Shown here in pieces: positions 36,634 through 45,578 of a DNA stretch of 64,000 bases. The stretch covers positions 1 to 64,000 of the forward strand of contig CAMMNN010000013.1 of the NCBI GenBank assembly GCA_946498245.1. Reading direction: 5' to 3'. A model generated the notes under the pieces. It worked only from the letters and a program-made list of their open reading frames with translations. It was not told the origin of the DNA and did not search any database. The stretch is from an uncultured Clostridium sp. Its GTDB lineage: Bacteria; Bacillota; Clostridia; Lachnospirales; Lachnospiraceae. The translations under genes and the position numbers were made by a program. Every line of letters begins with the position of its first letter. The first letter of the stretch is position 1.

Positions 36634-37429
36634 ACAGCTATCGAAAAAGACGATCCGTAAAGTTTGCTGGCGCAATATGTTTCCCTTTCAGTGGAGCTGG
36701 AATTATGAAACCATGCAGGGCAGCGGCTACGGCTGGTGTATGCTGCCGGCGCTGAAGGAACTGTACGGAGACGATCCGGAGACTATGAAGGAAATGCTCA
36801 GGGCGGAATCAGGATATTTTAATACAACGCCGGCTATGGCACACTTAATTATGGGCGCTGATATGGCCCTTCAGGAAGAATTGGGATCAGGATCAAAGGA
36901 TATGGTTATGGCAATGAAATCAGGCCTTATGGGACCTTTTGCCGGAGTGGGTGATACGATTTTCCTGGCTATTTACCGGGCCGTGTTTTTTTCCATTGCT
37001 TCTTATTTTGCTCTGGACGGCGTTCCCATTGGTCTTCTTATTCCCATTTTAACAGGCTTGTTTATCATCTTTACCAGATATAAATTCACCTTTCTGGGGT
37101 ATTCTCAGGGAAAGAAACTGGCATCGGAATTTGCCGATAAGATTGCGCCTATTACGGAGTGTGCGTCGATTTTGGGACTTACAGTAGTAGGCGGTCTGGT
37201 AGCCTCTGTAGTCAATTATTCCCTGAAGTTAGAGTTTACCGTAGGGGAGGCCGTGTTGTCCGTTCAGAGCTATTTGGATACCATGATGCCGAAACTGATT
37301 CCTCTGACAATCGTTCTCTTTTCTTATTGGCTGTTGGGGAAAAAGAATATGAACTCTACAAAGTTGATTTTTGTCCTGCTGGCTTTGGGAATGGTTTTAG
37401 GAAATCTGGGGCTGATTTTTGGAGTATAA
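36626..37429 (+). CDS. PTS mannose/fructose/sorbose family EIID
   Basis: A 267-residue EIID, unique to mannose-type PTS. Typical segments: 'FPFQWSWNYETMQGSGYGWCMLPALKELY', 'FFNTTP'-like 'YFNTTPAMAHLIMG', 'ALQEELG' and 'KSGLMGPFAGVGDTIF', then C-terminal helices. It overlaps EIIC by 8 bp, so the two are translated together. Confidence 0.94.
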   Translation: MSKQLSKKTIRKVCWRNMFPFQWSWNYETMQGSGYGWCMLPALKELYGDDPETMKEMLRAESGYFNTTPAMAHLIMGADMALQEELGSGSKDMVMAMKSGLMGPFAGVGDTIFLAIYRAVFFSIASYFALDGVPIGLLIPILTGLFIIFTRYKFTFLGYSQGKKLASEFADKIAPITECASILGLTVVGGLVASVVNYSLKLEFTVGEAVLSVQSYLDTMMPKLIPLTIVLFSYWLLGKKNMNSTKLIFVLLALGMVLGNLGLIFGV

Positions 37430-37451
37430 AGGGTGGAAAAGGAGCGATGAA

Positions 37452-37943
37452 ATGGCGATAGTACACGTAAGAATTGATGAAAGGCTGATCCATGGACAGG
37501 TAGCTATGGTGTGGACCAACACCGTAGGGGCTTCCCGAATTATTGTAATTAACGATGCAGCCGTAAAGGATGAAATGACCATTGCAGCCTTAAAAATATC
37601 CAAACCGGCGGGGGTAAAGCTTTCGATTTTGTCCCGCGATAAGGCGGTAAAGAAGATGAGTCAGGGAGACTATGAGGAAGACCGATGCTTTCTGATTTTT
37701 AAAAATGTAGAAGACGCCGCTTACTGTGTAGAAAAAGGCCTTGCCCTAACCCATATTAACGTAGGAAATATATCCCAGAAGAGCGGCGGCATTCCCATTA
37801 AAAAGTCTGTGGCCCTTACTGCAGAGGATATGGAATTAATTGTTTCCATGCTGGAAAAAGGGATCCGCATAACGGCCCAGATGCTTCCCAATGAGTCGCC
37901 TCAGAGCATCCTGGAGTATATGAAAGGGGCAAAAAAGCAGTAA
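37452..37943 (+). CDS. PTS mannose/fructose/sorbose family EIIB
   Basis: A 163-residue soluble phosphocarrier. The phosphorylated His is expected at residue 14 in RIDERLIHGQVA. Later segments 'INVGNISQKSGG' and the C-terminal 'MLPNESPQSILEYMKG' fit EIIB-Man. The ATG at 37452 follows AAGGAGCGATGAA; the frame start at 37419 lies inside the EIID end. No EIIA-Man gene is found in this operon, so EIIA must be supplied from elsewhere. Confidence 0.94.
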   Translation: MAIVHVRIDERLIHGQVAMVWTNTVGASRIIVINDAAVKDEMTIAALKISKPAGVKLSILSRDKAVKKMSQGDYEEDRCFLIFKNVEDAAYCVEKGLALTHINVGNISQKSGGIPIKKSVALTAEDMELIVSMLEKGIRITAQMLPNESPQSILEYMKGAKKQ

Positions 37944-37970
37944 AAAGGAAATAAAGAGAGGATAAGACTT

Positions 37971-38855
37971 ATGAATTATATGACAACAGAATCCAACAAC
38001 CAGTCGTCTAAAGGAATTGACGAGCTGGATTCCAGAGAGATCTGCCGAATTATCAATGAGGAAGATAAAAAAGTTCCGGACGCGATTGAAAAGGAGATCC
38101 CTAATATTGCCCGGGCAATCGACGCTATTGCGGAAACGTATCAAAAAGGAGGGAGAATCGTCACGATTGGAGCAGGATCTTCCGGGCGGTACGGAGTGAT
38201 CGACGGGGTGGAACTGATTCCGACTTTTAACGCGGATCCGGAGAGGATTGTGGGAATTGTCTGCGGAGGAAAAGAGGCTATGTTCCGTTCCATCGAAGGG
38301 GCGGAGGACAGGGAAGAACTGGCCATCGAGGATTTGAAAAAGATTGGCTTTGGAAAAGAGGATATACTCATTGGTTCCGCTGCCAGCGGCAATACGCCCT
38401 ATACCACTGCCGCTTTGGAATATGCCGCCGGACTGGGAGCCCATACAGTGGCTATCTGCTGCAATAAGGACAGCCGCATGAGCAAAGTAGCGGAAATCTG
38501 CATTGCCCCGGTGGCAGGAGCGGAGGTAATCAGCGGATCCACGCGAATGAAGGGCGGAACCATTGAAAAAATGGTGATGAATATGCTCTCTACCGGCGCT
38601 ATGATCCGGGCAGGACGGGTTTTTGACAATTATATGGTTTATGTCCAGCCCCGTAATAAGAAGCTGGTAGAGCGAATGAAAAATATGATAAAAGACATTT
38701 TGGGAACCGGTCCGGAGGAAACGGATCGGCTGTATGAAGAGTCCGGGGCAAGCGTGGCTGCAGCCATTGTGATGCATAAAAAACATACGGATCGGGAAAC
38801 AGCCCTGAAGCTGCTGGAGGCCGCCGGGGGAAATGTCAGAAAAGCCCTGGACTAA
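37971..38855 (+). CDS. murQ: N-acetylmuramic acid 6-phosphate etherase MurQ
   Basis: MurQ cleaves the lactyl ether of MurNAc-6-phosphate, giving GlcNAc-6-phosphate and D-lactate, a step of cell wall sugar recovery. The 294-residue protein has an SIS fold with 'TIGAGSSGRYGVIDGVELIPTF' (catalytic Glu in DGVEL) and 'EAMFRSIEGAED' (second acid). 'NVGPEVISGSTRMKGGT'-type region reads 'GAEVISGSTRMKGGT', typical of MurQ. It is fourth in the PTS operon, which points to a muramyl sugar as cargo. Confidence 0.95.
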   Translation: MNYMTTESNNQSSKGIDELDSREICRIINEEDKKVPDAIEKEIPNIARAIDAIAETYQKGGRIVTIGAGSSGRYGVIDGVELIPTFNADPERIVGIVCGGKEAMFRSIEGAEDREELAIEDLKKIGFGKEDILIGSAASGNTPYTTAALEYAAGLGAHTVAICCNKDSRMSKVAEICIAPVAGAEVISGSTRMKGGTIEKMVMNMLSTGAMIRAGRVFDNYMVYVQPRNKKLVERMKNMIKDILGTGPEETDRLYEESGASVAAAIVMHKKHTDRETALKLLEAAGGNVRKALD

Positions 38856-38894
38856 AAAGCAGAATGAAGCAAATCCCAGGAGGAGCAAAGGCCA

Positions 38895-40538
38895 TTAGCC
38901 GGCATCCCCTGGGATTGCAGCGGCAGTCTCTTCAAAATGAGACTCCGCTGCTTCTGCAGTTTCACCGGGAAGAGGCACTGGTGCTTCTGCAGTTTCACCG
39001 GGAAGAGGCACTGGTGATTCCGTAGTTTCGCCCGGTAGAGGCTCTGTGGTTCCACCAGGAAGGGCTTCTGTTGATTGAGCCGTTTCATCGGTTACGTAGT
39101 CTTCCGGCAGCGCCTCCGTTTCAGGGACAGGGCTGGTATTGCGCCGGATAACGGACGCGTGGCCTTTATAGGTTTTGGAGTGGTCTTCCGTTCTCTGGAT
39201 TTCCACTCCATTTTGATATACCACCTTGTAAGTCACCCACTGGCTTCCCGGAGTGCCGGCTTTTTCAACGACTTCCGTAGCGGGCGGCAGGGTGGGATCC
39301 TCAATATAGACGGGTTCCGGCAGAGGGGCTTCCCCGACTTTTTCAGAATCGAGATCCCAGGTGATTCCCTCGTCCAAAACGGGAATCCCGTAAATGGACA
39401 CGGTGGCTTTCCGGTTGGCATAGCTGGCCCGGATTCCCACAGGAAAGTCGGAAGTATTGACGAAACGGAAGTCAGGCTGCCCCCAGCTTATGGCTGCATC
39501 CTGCCCTGGAGTAACGTAATTAGGCTCAAAGGTATGGGAGCGGCGGTAGGTAATGGCCATGCCGGACTGAAAAGCGGCGCGGTAGAGAGTACTGGAAATC
39601 TGACAGACACCGCCGCCGATTTCCTGAACCACTTCGCCGCCGCTGTAGGCAGCCGCAGACTGATAGCCTTTTTCGGCTGTGCGCTGGCCCACGGCGGCAT
39701 TAAAAGAAAACTCTTCACCAGGCTGGAGAATGGTTCCGTTTAACGCTTCCGCAGCCAGACGGACGTTGGTATTGCGCTTCTCATTGCTGGTGGTTTCCGT
39801 AGTAAAACTGGCTAAGGTCCGGTACTGCTCTTTAGCGGCGGAGAGGGAAAGCTCCGGCGGTATTTCCAGGAACTCAGCGTGGATAACGGCGTTTAAATCC
39901 CCTTGTTCAAAAACGGCCAGAATGTCGGAAACCAGTTTCTCTTCATTGAGAGCCGTGCCGGAGCGGCTTTCAGCGAAAGTAAAGCCATTGTCAAAGCCTG
40001 ACAGACCGCTGTTTTGGGCCGGGACATTCCACTTTTGAGCTAAACTACGGGCCTCCTCTTCCAGCCGCTGCCGCAGATTAGGAAAATTAAGAATATAGAT
40101 GTCCGGTCCCCCGGCTGCCGCTTCCTCAAACATTCCATGAACCAGTTCCGGAAGCTGCTCCCATGCTATATCAGGCAGAGGAACGGTTTCTCCCTGGCAC
40201 AAGACAGACAGATTCCAGGGATACTGCGCTTTTAAAGCCTGGAGAAACTCCTGGCGGGTCATGCCCTCAGAAGAAATACCGTTGACGGTAATGGAAAGTC
40301 CGGCGTCTTCCTCCGGGGCGGAATCAAAAGAAAGAACGGTTTCCTTTGAAGAGGCATAGGAGATGGTTTCGGGGCCGGGAAGGGAAAAAAGGGACACGAT
40401 TCCCCAGATCCCCAGACTTAAAACGGCTGCAGCGCCGATTCCGGCAGTCAGGAAAAAGGGCAGCCGGGATTTTTGGGAATTTCTTGTATTTCTGGGGCCT
40501 CTATAGGAAGAATGAAAGGATTGTTTCGGAAGTTTCAT
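38895..40538 (-). CDS. VanW family protein with G5 domain and Pro/Glu/Thr-rich tail
   Basis: A 547-residue extracytoplasmic protein anchored by one N-terminal helix (about 27-52). The VanW domain (about 255-405) includes 'RNTNVRLAAEALNGTILQPGEEFSFN' and 'GGGVCQISSTLYRAAF', the family hallmark. A G5 domain follows (about 415-470), which often binds cell wall amino-sugars. The tail (470-547) carries PLPGET repeats. The function of VanW is not known; cell wall association is inferred. Confidence 0.92.
   Translation of the reverse strand: MKLPKQSFHSSYRGPRNTRNSQKSRLPFFLTAGIGAAAVLSLGIWGIVSLFSLPGPETISYASSKETVLSFDSAPEEDAGLSITVNGISSEGMTRQEFLQALKAQYPWNLSVLCQGETVPLPDIAWEQLPELVHGMFEEAAAGGPDIYILNFPNLRQRLEEEARSLAQKWNVPAQNSGLSGFDNGFTFAESRSGTALNEEKLVSDILAVFEQGDLNAVIHAEFLEIPPELSLSAAKEQYRTLASFTTETTSNEKRNTNVRLAAEALNGTILQPGEEFSFNAAVGQRTAEKGYQSAAAYSGGEVVQEIGGGVCQISSTLYRAAFQSGMAITYRRSHTFEPNYVTPGQDAAISWGQPDFRFVNTSDFPVGIRASYANRKATVSIYGIPVLDEGITWDLDSEKVGEAPLPEPVYIEDPTLPPATEVVEKAGTPGSQWVTYKVVYQNGVEIQRTEDHSKTYKGHASVIRRNTSPVPETEALPEDYVTDETAQSTEALPGGTTEPLPGETTESPVPLPGETAEAPVPLPGETAEAAESHFEETAAAIPGDAG
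38950..39048 (-). repeat. 33-bp tandem repeat in the VanW gene tail
   Basis: Two identical 33-bp units (38950-38982 and 38983-39015, each starting GCTTCTGCAGTTTCACCGGG on the plus strand) and a third diverged unit (39016-39048) encode successive 11-residue P-L-P-G-E-T units. Likely length-variable. Confidence 0.85.
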
Positions 40539-40832
40539 TGGATATACCTGCTTTCATGTACTAACTGTGATTATAAAAAAGGATCCTGCTTTGCAGGATT
40601 CTCCGCCGGCGGCGGGCCGCTCCTGCAACAGCTTCCACACCGCCGCAGTGCGTTCCGCGCGGAGCGTTTTTTGTTTCATAGAAATAAAATAATTCATATC
40701 GGAATAATAGGGATTATACGGAAAAAGAACCGGGCTGTCAAGGCCTTAATAATGCAAAGAACGGTTGCAGGGGAGCCCCAGGTGGTTTATACTGGTATCT
40801 ATAAGTAAGACAGAAGGCGGGAGATAGGCAAA
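40539..40832. other. 294-bp divergent gap with GC-rich hairpins
   Basis: No gene is seen. On the minus strand ATCCTGC-AAA-GCAGGAT followed by CCTTTTTTA (around 40571-40597) looks like a terminator only about 35 nt before the VanW start, so it would act as a leader attenuator. On the plus strand TGCGTTCC-GCGC-GGAGCG is followed by TTTTTTG (about 40649-40672). Between them is a GC-rich segment with CCGCCGGCGGCGGG. Confidence 0.5.
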
Positions 40833-41444
40833 ATGCAGGATCTTTTGAAAGCTGATATAGAAAATAGTATGATGTTGGAACAGCCTGTGACGGGGGGAAC
40901 TTACCGGAATGAAGTTCTGGAAAAGGCAGAGGGTTCCGCGGCGGAATTTGGGGACACTGTTTTTGAAGACTGCCGTTTTCAGAGCTGCCGTTTTACCTTG
41001 TGCAGTTTTTTCCAGTGCCGGTTTATCCGCTGCAGCTTTAAGGACTGCGCCTTTTCCGACAGCTCTTTCCGCAACTGCCTGTTTGCAGACTGCCAGGGGG
41101 ACGGCAGCAATTTCAGCGGCAGCAGCTTTCGGGGCACAGAGGTAAAAGGAGGCAGTTACCATTACGGAAATTTTTCCAATACGCTGTGGGAGAACTGCCG
41201 GATCGAGGGAGGGCAGTTTGGCAGCTCTTTTTTCCCGGAAACGAAATTTAAGAAAACTCTTTTTGACCAGACGGACTTTTCCAAAACGGATTTTTTTAAA
41301 ACCCCTCTAAAGGGTGTGGATCTCTCCGGATGCAATATTGAAGGGATCTTGGTATCAGATACCTTTGAGGAGCTAAAGGGCCTGCGCATCAATCTTTCCC
41401 AGACCCTGGACATTGCGCTGATGCTGGGAGTTAAGATACAGTAG
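40833..41444 (+). CDS. pentapeptide repeat protein
   Basis: A 203-residue protein built from A/C-x-(L/F)-xx units: 'FEDCRFQSCRFTLCSFFQCRFIRCSFKDCAFSDSSFRNC' and further 'FKKTLFDQTDFSKTDFFKT' (quoted in parts), giving a right-handed quadrilateral beta-helix. Cys-rich first half, Asp/Thr-rich second half. Related proteins such as Qnr/MfpA mimic DNA and protect gyrase, but most have no known role, and none is assigned here. Confidence 0.85.
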   Translation: MQDLLKADIENSMMLEQPVTGGTYRNEVLEKAEGSAAEFGDTVFEDCRFQSCRFTLCSFFQCRFIRCSFKDCAFSDSSFRNCLFADCQGDGSNFSGSSFRGTEVKGGSYHYGNFSNTLWENCRIEGGQFGSSFFPETKFKKTLFDQTDFSKTDFFKTPLKGVDLSGCNIEGILVSDTFEELKGLRINLSQTLDIALMLGVKIQ

Positions 41445-41471
41445 GATTATGTGAATTTTTACCTTTTCGAC

Positions 41472-41581
41472 TTGACAATTTCTTTTTTTGTATGGTAATA
41501 TTGGCTATAAGAGAAAATATAACCGTAGAGATGACAGAGCAGGGTAGTGAAGCGCGGATTTCCGCAGACACCCTGCTTTTT
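41472..41581 (+). promoter_or_regulatory. glpK promoter and GlpP-type antitermination leader
   Basis: Promoter TTGACA (41472-41477), N18, TAATAT (41496-41501). The leader carries GAGATGACAGAG (41528-41539) and then a terminator: GCAGGGT (41539-41545) with ACCCTGC (41570-41576), an inner GCGGA/TCCGC hairpin, and TTTTT. The box is identical to that at 43955-43966. GlpP, the glycerol-3-phosphate responsive antiterminator, is encoded at 54158. The box-to-GlpP link is inferred. Confidence 0.85.
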
Positions 41582-41649
41582 CTTTGCGGTTTGAGAAAAA
41601 ATTAACAATAAAAGGAGCCGATCCAAAAACGTACAGGAGGAAAAGGAAG

Positions 41650-43146
41650 ATGGGAAAATACGTGATTGCTCTGGATCAGGGGACTACCAGCTCGCGGTGT
41701 ATCCTGTTTGATCAGCAGGGAAATATCTGCAGCGTAGCGCAGAAAGAATTTACACAGATTTATCCCCAACCAGGCTGGGTGGAGCACAACCCTATGGAAA
41801 TCTGGTCGTCACAGCTTGCCGTAACCATGGAGGCCATGGGAAAGATTGGAGCGCATTACAGTGATATTGCGGCAATCGGAATTACCAATCAGAGAGAAAC
41901 GACGATTATATGGGATAAGGACACCGGGGAGCCGGTTTACAATGCCATTGTGTGGCAGTGCCGCCGGACTGCAGACAGGATAGAACGGCTGAAAGAAGAG
42001 GGCCTGGAAAAGATTATCACAGAAAAAACGGGGCTGATTCCGGACGCGTATTTTTCCGGAAGTAAAATTGAATGGATATTGGATCATGTAGAAGGGGCCA
42101 GAGAAAGGGCAGAGCGGGGAGATTTGCTTTTTGGAACCGTAGATACCTGGCTGATTTGGAATTTAACCAAAGGCTGTATCCATGTGACGGATTATACCAA
42201 CGCGGCCCGCACCATGCTGTTTGATATACACAGAAAGGTCTGGGATGACGAGATTTTAGAGTATTTCCGGATTCCCAAATGTATGCTTCCGGATGTGAAG
42301 CCCTCTAGCTGCGTATACGGATATACTTCCTCAGACGTAATGGGAGGGAAGATTCCCATTGCCGGCGCTGCAGGAGATCAGCAGGCCGCCCTCTTCGGAC
42401 AGTGCTGCTTTGAACCGGGAGAAGTAAAAAATACATACGGCACCGGCTGCTTCCTGCTGATGAACACCGGGGATAAAGCCATTCACTCTGATAACGGGCT
42501 TCTGACCACCATAGCTGCCAGCAGCCAGGGGGAGATTCAGTACGCCCTGGAGGGAAGCGTGTTTGTGGCCGGGGCAGCGGTTCAGTGGCTGCGGGATGAG
42601 ATGCGTATGGTCCGGACAGCGGCCCAGACGGAAGAATATTGTACTGCTGTGGAAGATACGGGAGGCGTATACGTTGTGCCTGCTTTTGCCGGATTGGGAG
42701 CGCCTTACTGGGATCAGTACGCCAGAGGAACCATAGTGGGAGTTACCAGGGGAACCAGCAAAGAGCAGTTTATCCGGGCAACGGTGGAATCCATGGCCTA
42801 TCAGGTTTCTGACCTCATAGAAGCCATGCAGGAGGTTTCCGGCATCCCGCTGAAGGAATTAAAAGTAGACGGCGGGGCCAGCGCCAATAATTTTCTGATG
42901 CAGTTCCAGGCTGACATCCTGCGGTCGCGGATCGTCCGGCCGGAATGTATTGAAACCACGGCACTGGGAGCCGCTTATCTGGCAGGTCTTGCAGTAGGAT
43001 ATTGGAAAGACAAAGACGAGATCCGGAAAAACTGGCAGGTTTCCAGAGAGTTTGAGGGAACTATGGAGGAAGAAAACAGACAGAAACTGCTGAAGGGCTG
43101 GAAACGGGCCATAAAGTGTGCCCTTTGCTGGTCGAAAGAAGAGTAA
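41650..43146 (+). CDS. glpK: glycerol kinase GlpK
   Basis: A 498-residue FGGY kinase that phosphorylates glycerol to sn-glycerol-3-phosphate. N-terminal '[18 protein letters not shown]', '[11 protein letters not shown]', '[15 protein letters not shown]', '[12 protein letters not shown]' and the signature '[17 protein letters not shown]' are all present. The ATG at 41650 follows AGGAGGAAAAGGA; the longer frame from 41584 would start in the terminator and is rejected. mgtC-like gene follows 35 bp later. Expression likely depends on GlpP antitermination. Confidence 0.97.
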   Translation: MGKYVIALDQGTTSSRCILFDQQGNICSVAQKEFTQIYPQPGWVEHNPMEIWSSQLAVTMEAMGKIGAHYSDIAAIGITNQRETTIIWDKDTGEPVYNAIVWQCRRTADRIERLKEEGLEKIITEKTGLIPDAYFSGSKIEWILDHVEGARERAERGDLLFGTVDTWLIWNLTKGCIHVTDYTNAARTMLFDIHRKVWDDEILEYFRIPKCMLPDVKPSSCVYGYTSSDVMGGKIPIAGAAGDQQAALFGQCCFEPGEVKNTYGTGCFLLMNTGDKAIHSDNGLLTTIAASSQGEIQYALEGSVFVAGAAVQWLRDEMRMVRTAAQTEEYCTAVEDTGGVYVVPAFAGLGAPYWDQYARGTIVGVTRGTSKEQFIRATVESMAYQVSDLIEAMQEVSGIPLKELKVDGGASANNFLMQFQADILRSRIVRPECIETTALGAAYLAGLAVGYWKDKDEIRKNWQVSREFEGTMEEENRQKLLKGWKRAIKCALCWSKEE

Positions 43147-43181
43147 TTGGATTGATTTCGCAATGGAGGTCAGAAAGAAAC

Positions 43182-43874
43182 ATGACAATTTCATTTGATA
43201 CCATCGGACTGGGAAGCAGTCAGGCGATTTTTACCCAGTTGGAGCTGCTGCTTCGGATTGCCGTGGCTTGCGCTTTGGGCCTGATGATAGGACATGAGAG
43301 AAAAAACCGGAATAAATCAGCAGGGATCCGGACTCATGCCATTGTAGCTATGGGAGCTGCCTTAGTTATGGTGGTTTCCAAATACGGATTTTCCGATATT
43401 CCGAGTTACGACGCGGCCAGAGTGGCCGCCCAGGTAGTCAGCGGCGTGGGCTTTTTAGGGGCCGGGGTAATTTTCGTCCGCAACAACCTGGTAAACGGAC
43501 TGACCACGGCGGCGGGGATCTGGGCCACGGCCGGAATTGGTCTGGCCATGGGATCCGGACTTTACGTAATCGGCATTGCTTCTGCTGTCATGATCATAAT
43601 AACCCAGGAAATCATGCACAGGATCGCCTTTTTTGCAAAAGTGGCATCCTGCGGCAATATCCGTCTGACCCTTGCTCAGAAAGAGGGGGCGGTAAAGAGC
43701 ATGGAGGATTTTCTGGAAAGCTGCAAAATTGACATTGCTTCAGTAAAGATTCACAAAAATAAGAAAGACGAAGTAAAAGTAGAGTTTGAAGTTGTGTATC
43801 CGCCGGGATTTGATAAAGCATGGCTTTTTTCACATCTGGCTGAGGATAATTCGGTTATGGCCATCAGCGAATAA
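43182..43874 (+). CDS. MgtC/SapB family membrane protein
   Basis: A 230-residue protein with an MgtC N-terminal membrane domain ('LLRIAVACALGLMIGHERKN', 'GIRTHAIVAMGAALVMVVS', 'VGFLGAGVIFV', 'GLTTAAGIWATAGIGLAMG') and a C-terminal ACT-like soluble domain (about 160-230). MgtC proteins modulate membrane ATPase and Mg/phosphate physiology; the role here is unknown. The ATG at 43182 follows GGAGG. It appears co-transcribed with glpK, an arrangement that hints at a link to phosphate or phosphorylated-metabolite stress. Confidence 0.9.
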   Translation: MTISFDTIGLGSSQAIFTQLELLLRIAVACALGLMIGHERKNRNKSAGIRTHAIVAMGAALVMVVSKYGFSDIPSYDAARVAAQVVSGVGFLGAGVIFVRNNLVNGLTTAAGIWATAGIGLAMGSGLYVIGIASAVMIIITQEIMHRIAFFAKVASCGNIRLTLAQKEGAVKSMEDFLESCKIDIASVKIHKNKKDEVKVEFEVVYPPGFDKAWLFSHLAEDNSVMAISE

Positions 43875-43899
43875 CCGCGCAAATAGTAACAGGAAAGCC

Positions 43900-44013
43900 T
43901 TGACAATCAGGCGAAAACTGTGGTAGCATGAAACTAACAAAATACGAAGCCTTTGAGATGACAGAGTAAGGTAATAGGACGATGAAAATCGTTGTATTTC
44001 CTTACTCTTTTTT
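43900..44013 (+). promoter_or_regulatory. promoter and GlpP-type leader of the glycerol-3-phosphate dehydrogenase operon
   Basis: Promoter TTGACA (43900-43905), N18, TAGCAT (43924-43929). GAGATGACAGAG lies at 43955-43966. The terminator stem GAGTAAGG (43964-43971) pairs with CCTTACTC (44000-44007), encloses an ACGAT/ATCGT hairpin and is followed by TTTTTT. The layout matches the glpK leader. A further palindrome CGGCAAAGCGCTTTGCCG (44062-44079) lies before the gene. Confidence 0.85.
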
Positions 44014-44129
44014 CATTACGGAAGATATTGCCGCGCAATCCCTCTGCAATGAAAAACGCTTCGGCAAAGCGCTTTGCCGGAGAACGGTTCTGCCCTTAAA
44101 AGGCTGGGACGTATAATGGAGGAGAAAAA

Positions 44130-45566
44130 ATGAAGGAAAAAAATTTCGATGTGGTGATCATTGGCGGCGGCGTAACCGGCTGTGCAATTGCCAGAGAACT
44201 TTCCCGCTATCAGTTAAACACATGCGTAGTGGAACGGGAAGAAGACGTTTGTTCCGGTACTTCCAAAGCCAACAGCGCTATTGTCCATGCCGGCCATGAC
44301 GCGGCTCCCGGTTCTTTAAAAGCCCGGTTCAATATAGAGGGGAACCGGATGATGGGAGATCTGGCAAAGGATCTGGATTTTGAATTTGAGAGAAACGGCT
44401 CTCTGATTCTCTGCTTTGCGGAGGAAGATCGTCCGGCCCTGGAAGCGCTGTATGAAAAGGGCGTAAAGAACGGAGTACCGGATCTGAAAATTATTACGGG
44501 GGATGAAGTCAGAGCCATGGAGCCGAATGTGTCAGAGCAGGTAGTGGCTGCTCTTTACGCTCCCACCGGCGGCATTGTCTGCCCCTTTGGCCTGACCATT
44601 GCACTGGCGGAGAACGCCTGCGACAATGGAGTAGAGTTTTTGTTTAACACTGACATAACAGCCGTTAGAAAGACGGAAACAGGATATGAGCTGGAAGCTC
44701 CGGACACTTTGATAAAGGCTTCCTACGTAGTAAACGCAGCCGGCGTATATGCAGATGTGTTCCACAATATGGTAAGCGAGAAAAAGTTACATATTACTCC
44801 CAGAAAAGGAGATTACTGTCTTCTGGACAAAGAAGCCGGAAATCATGTTTCCCATACGATTTTCCAGCTTCCCGGAAAGCTGGGAAAGGGAATCCTGGTA
44901 ACCCCCACTATTCACGGCAACCTGCTGACAGGGCCTACGGCAAAGGATATTGACGACAAAGAGGCTACGGCGACTACGGCTAATGAGCTGGCAGAGATTA
45001 TGGAAAAGGCCAGCGTCAGCGTAAAGAATGTTCCCTTCCGTCAGGTAATTACATCTTTCTGCGGACTGCGGGCCCATGAAGACGGAGACGATTTTGTTAT
45101 TGGCGAACCTCAGGATGCACCGGGATTTTTTGACGCTGCCGGAATCGAATCCCCCGGCCTTACCAGCGCTCCGGCTATCGGCGTTTACGTAGCCGGCTTA
45201 GTGGCGGAAAAAGCAGGAGCTGAAAAGAAAGAAAACTGGAACGGTACCAGAAAAGGCTTCATCCGTCCGGAAAAATTAAGCAAAGAAGAGAGAGCGGCCC
45301 TGATTAAAGAACGTCCGGAATACGGAACCATCATCTGCCGCTGCGAAGGCGTCAGCGAAGGCGAGATCGTGGATGCCATTAACCGTACCCTGGGAGCCGT
45401 TTCCTTAGACGGTATTAAACGCCGGGTACGTCAGGGAATGGGCCGGTGTCAGGCTGGCTTCTGCACTCCCAGAACCATGGAAATCCTTGCCAGAGAGCGC
45501 GGCATGAAGATGGAAGATATTTGTAAGAATGCACCCGGTTCCAATATGTTGACCGGTCATAAATAG
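44130..45566 (+). CDS. GlpA-like FAD-dependent glycerol-3-phosphate dehydrogenase with BFD-type [2Fe-2S] domain
   Basis: A 478-residue DAO-fold flavoprotein with the FAD motif IIGGGVTGCAIARE near residues 10-23. A C-terminal [2Fe-2S] domain follows, with CRCEGVSE (near 403) and CQAGFC (near 439). This fits the anaerobic G3P dehydrogenase type (GlpA), which oxidises glycerol-3-phosphate to dihydroxyacetone phosphate. It is first of three genes with the next FAD/NAD oxidoreductase and the DUF1667 protein, a standard Firmicutes trio. Confidence 0.9.
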   Translation: MKEKNFDVVIIGGGVTGCAIARELSRYQLNTCVVEREEDVCSGTSKANSAIVHAGHDAAPGSLKARFNIEGNRMMGDLAKDLDFEFERNGSLILCFAEEDRPALEALYEKGVKNGVPDLKIITGDEVRAMEPNVSEQVVAALYAPTGGIVCPFGLTIALAENACDNGVEFLFNTDITAVRKTETGYELEAPDTLIKASYVVNAAGVYADVFHNMVSEKKLHITPRKGDYCLLDKEAGNHVSHTIFQLPGKLGKGILVTPTIHGNLLTGPTAKDIDDKEATATTANELAEIMEKASVSVKNVPFRQVITSFCGLRAHEDGDDFVIGEPQDAPGFFDAAGIESPGLTSAPAIGVYVAGLVAEKAGAEKKENWNGTRKGFIRPEKLSKEERAALIKERPEYGTIICRCEGVSEGEIVDAINRTLGAVSLDGIKRRVRQGMGRCQAGFCTPRTMEILARERGMKMEDICKNAPGSNMLTGHK

Positions 45567-45578
45567 GAGGGCAGCGAC

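Noticed and set aside
37836..38888. 350-codon open frame antisense to PTS IIB and murQ
   Set aside because: Composition-driven shadow frame rich in His, Ser and Gln; both plus-strand genes are firmly identified.
38950..39048. 33-bp repeats as a CRISPR array
   Set aside because: The units are directly adjacent with no spacers and encode PLPGET repeats of the VanW protein.
40473..40808. 111-codon frame in the VanW/pentapeptide gap
   Set aside because: It overlaps the VanW 5' end in antisense and the GC hairpins, with no SD and no recognisable domain.
41584..41649. Upstream start for glpK
   Set aside because: It begins right after the leader terminator T run and adds 22 basic residues not found in glycerol kinases; the SD fits 41650.
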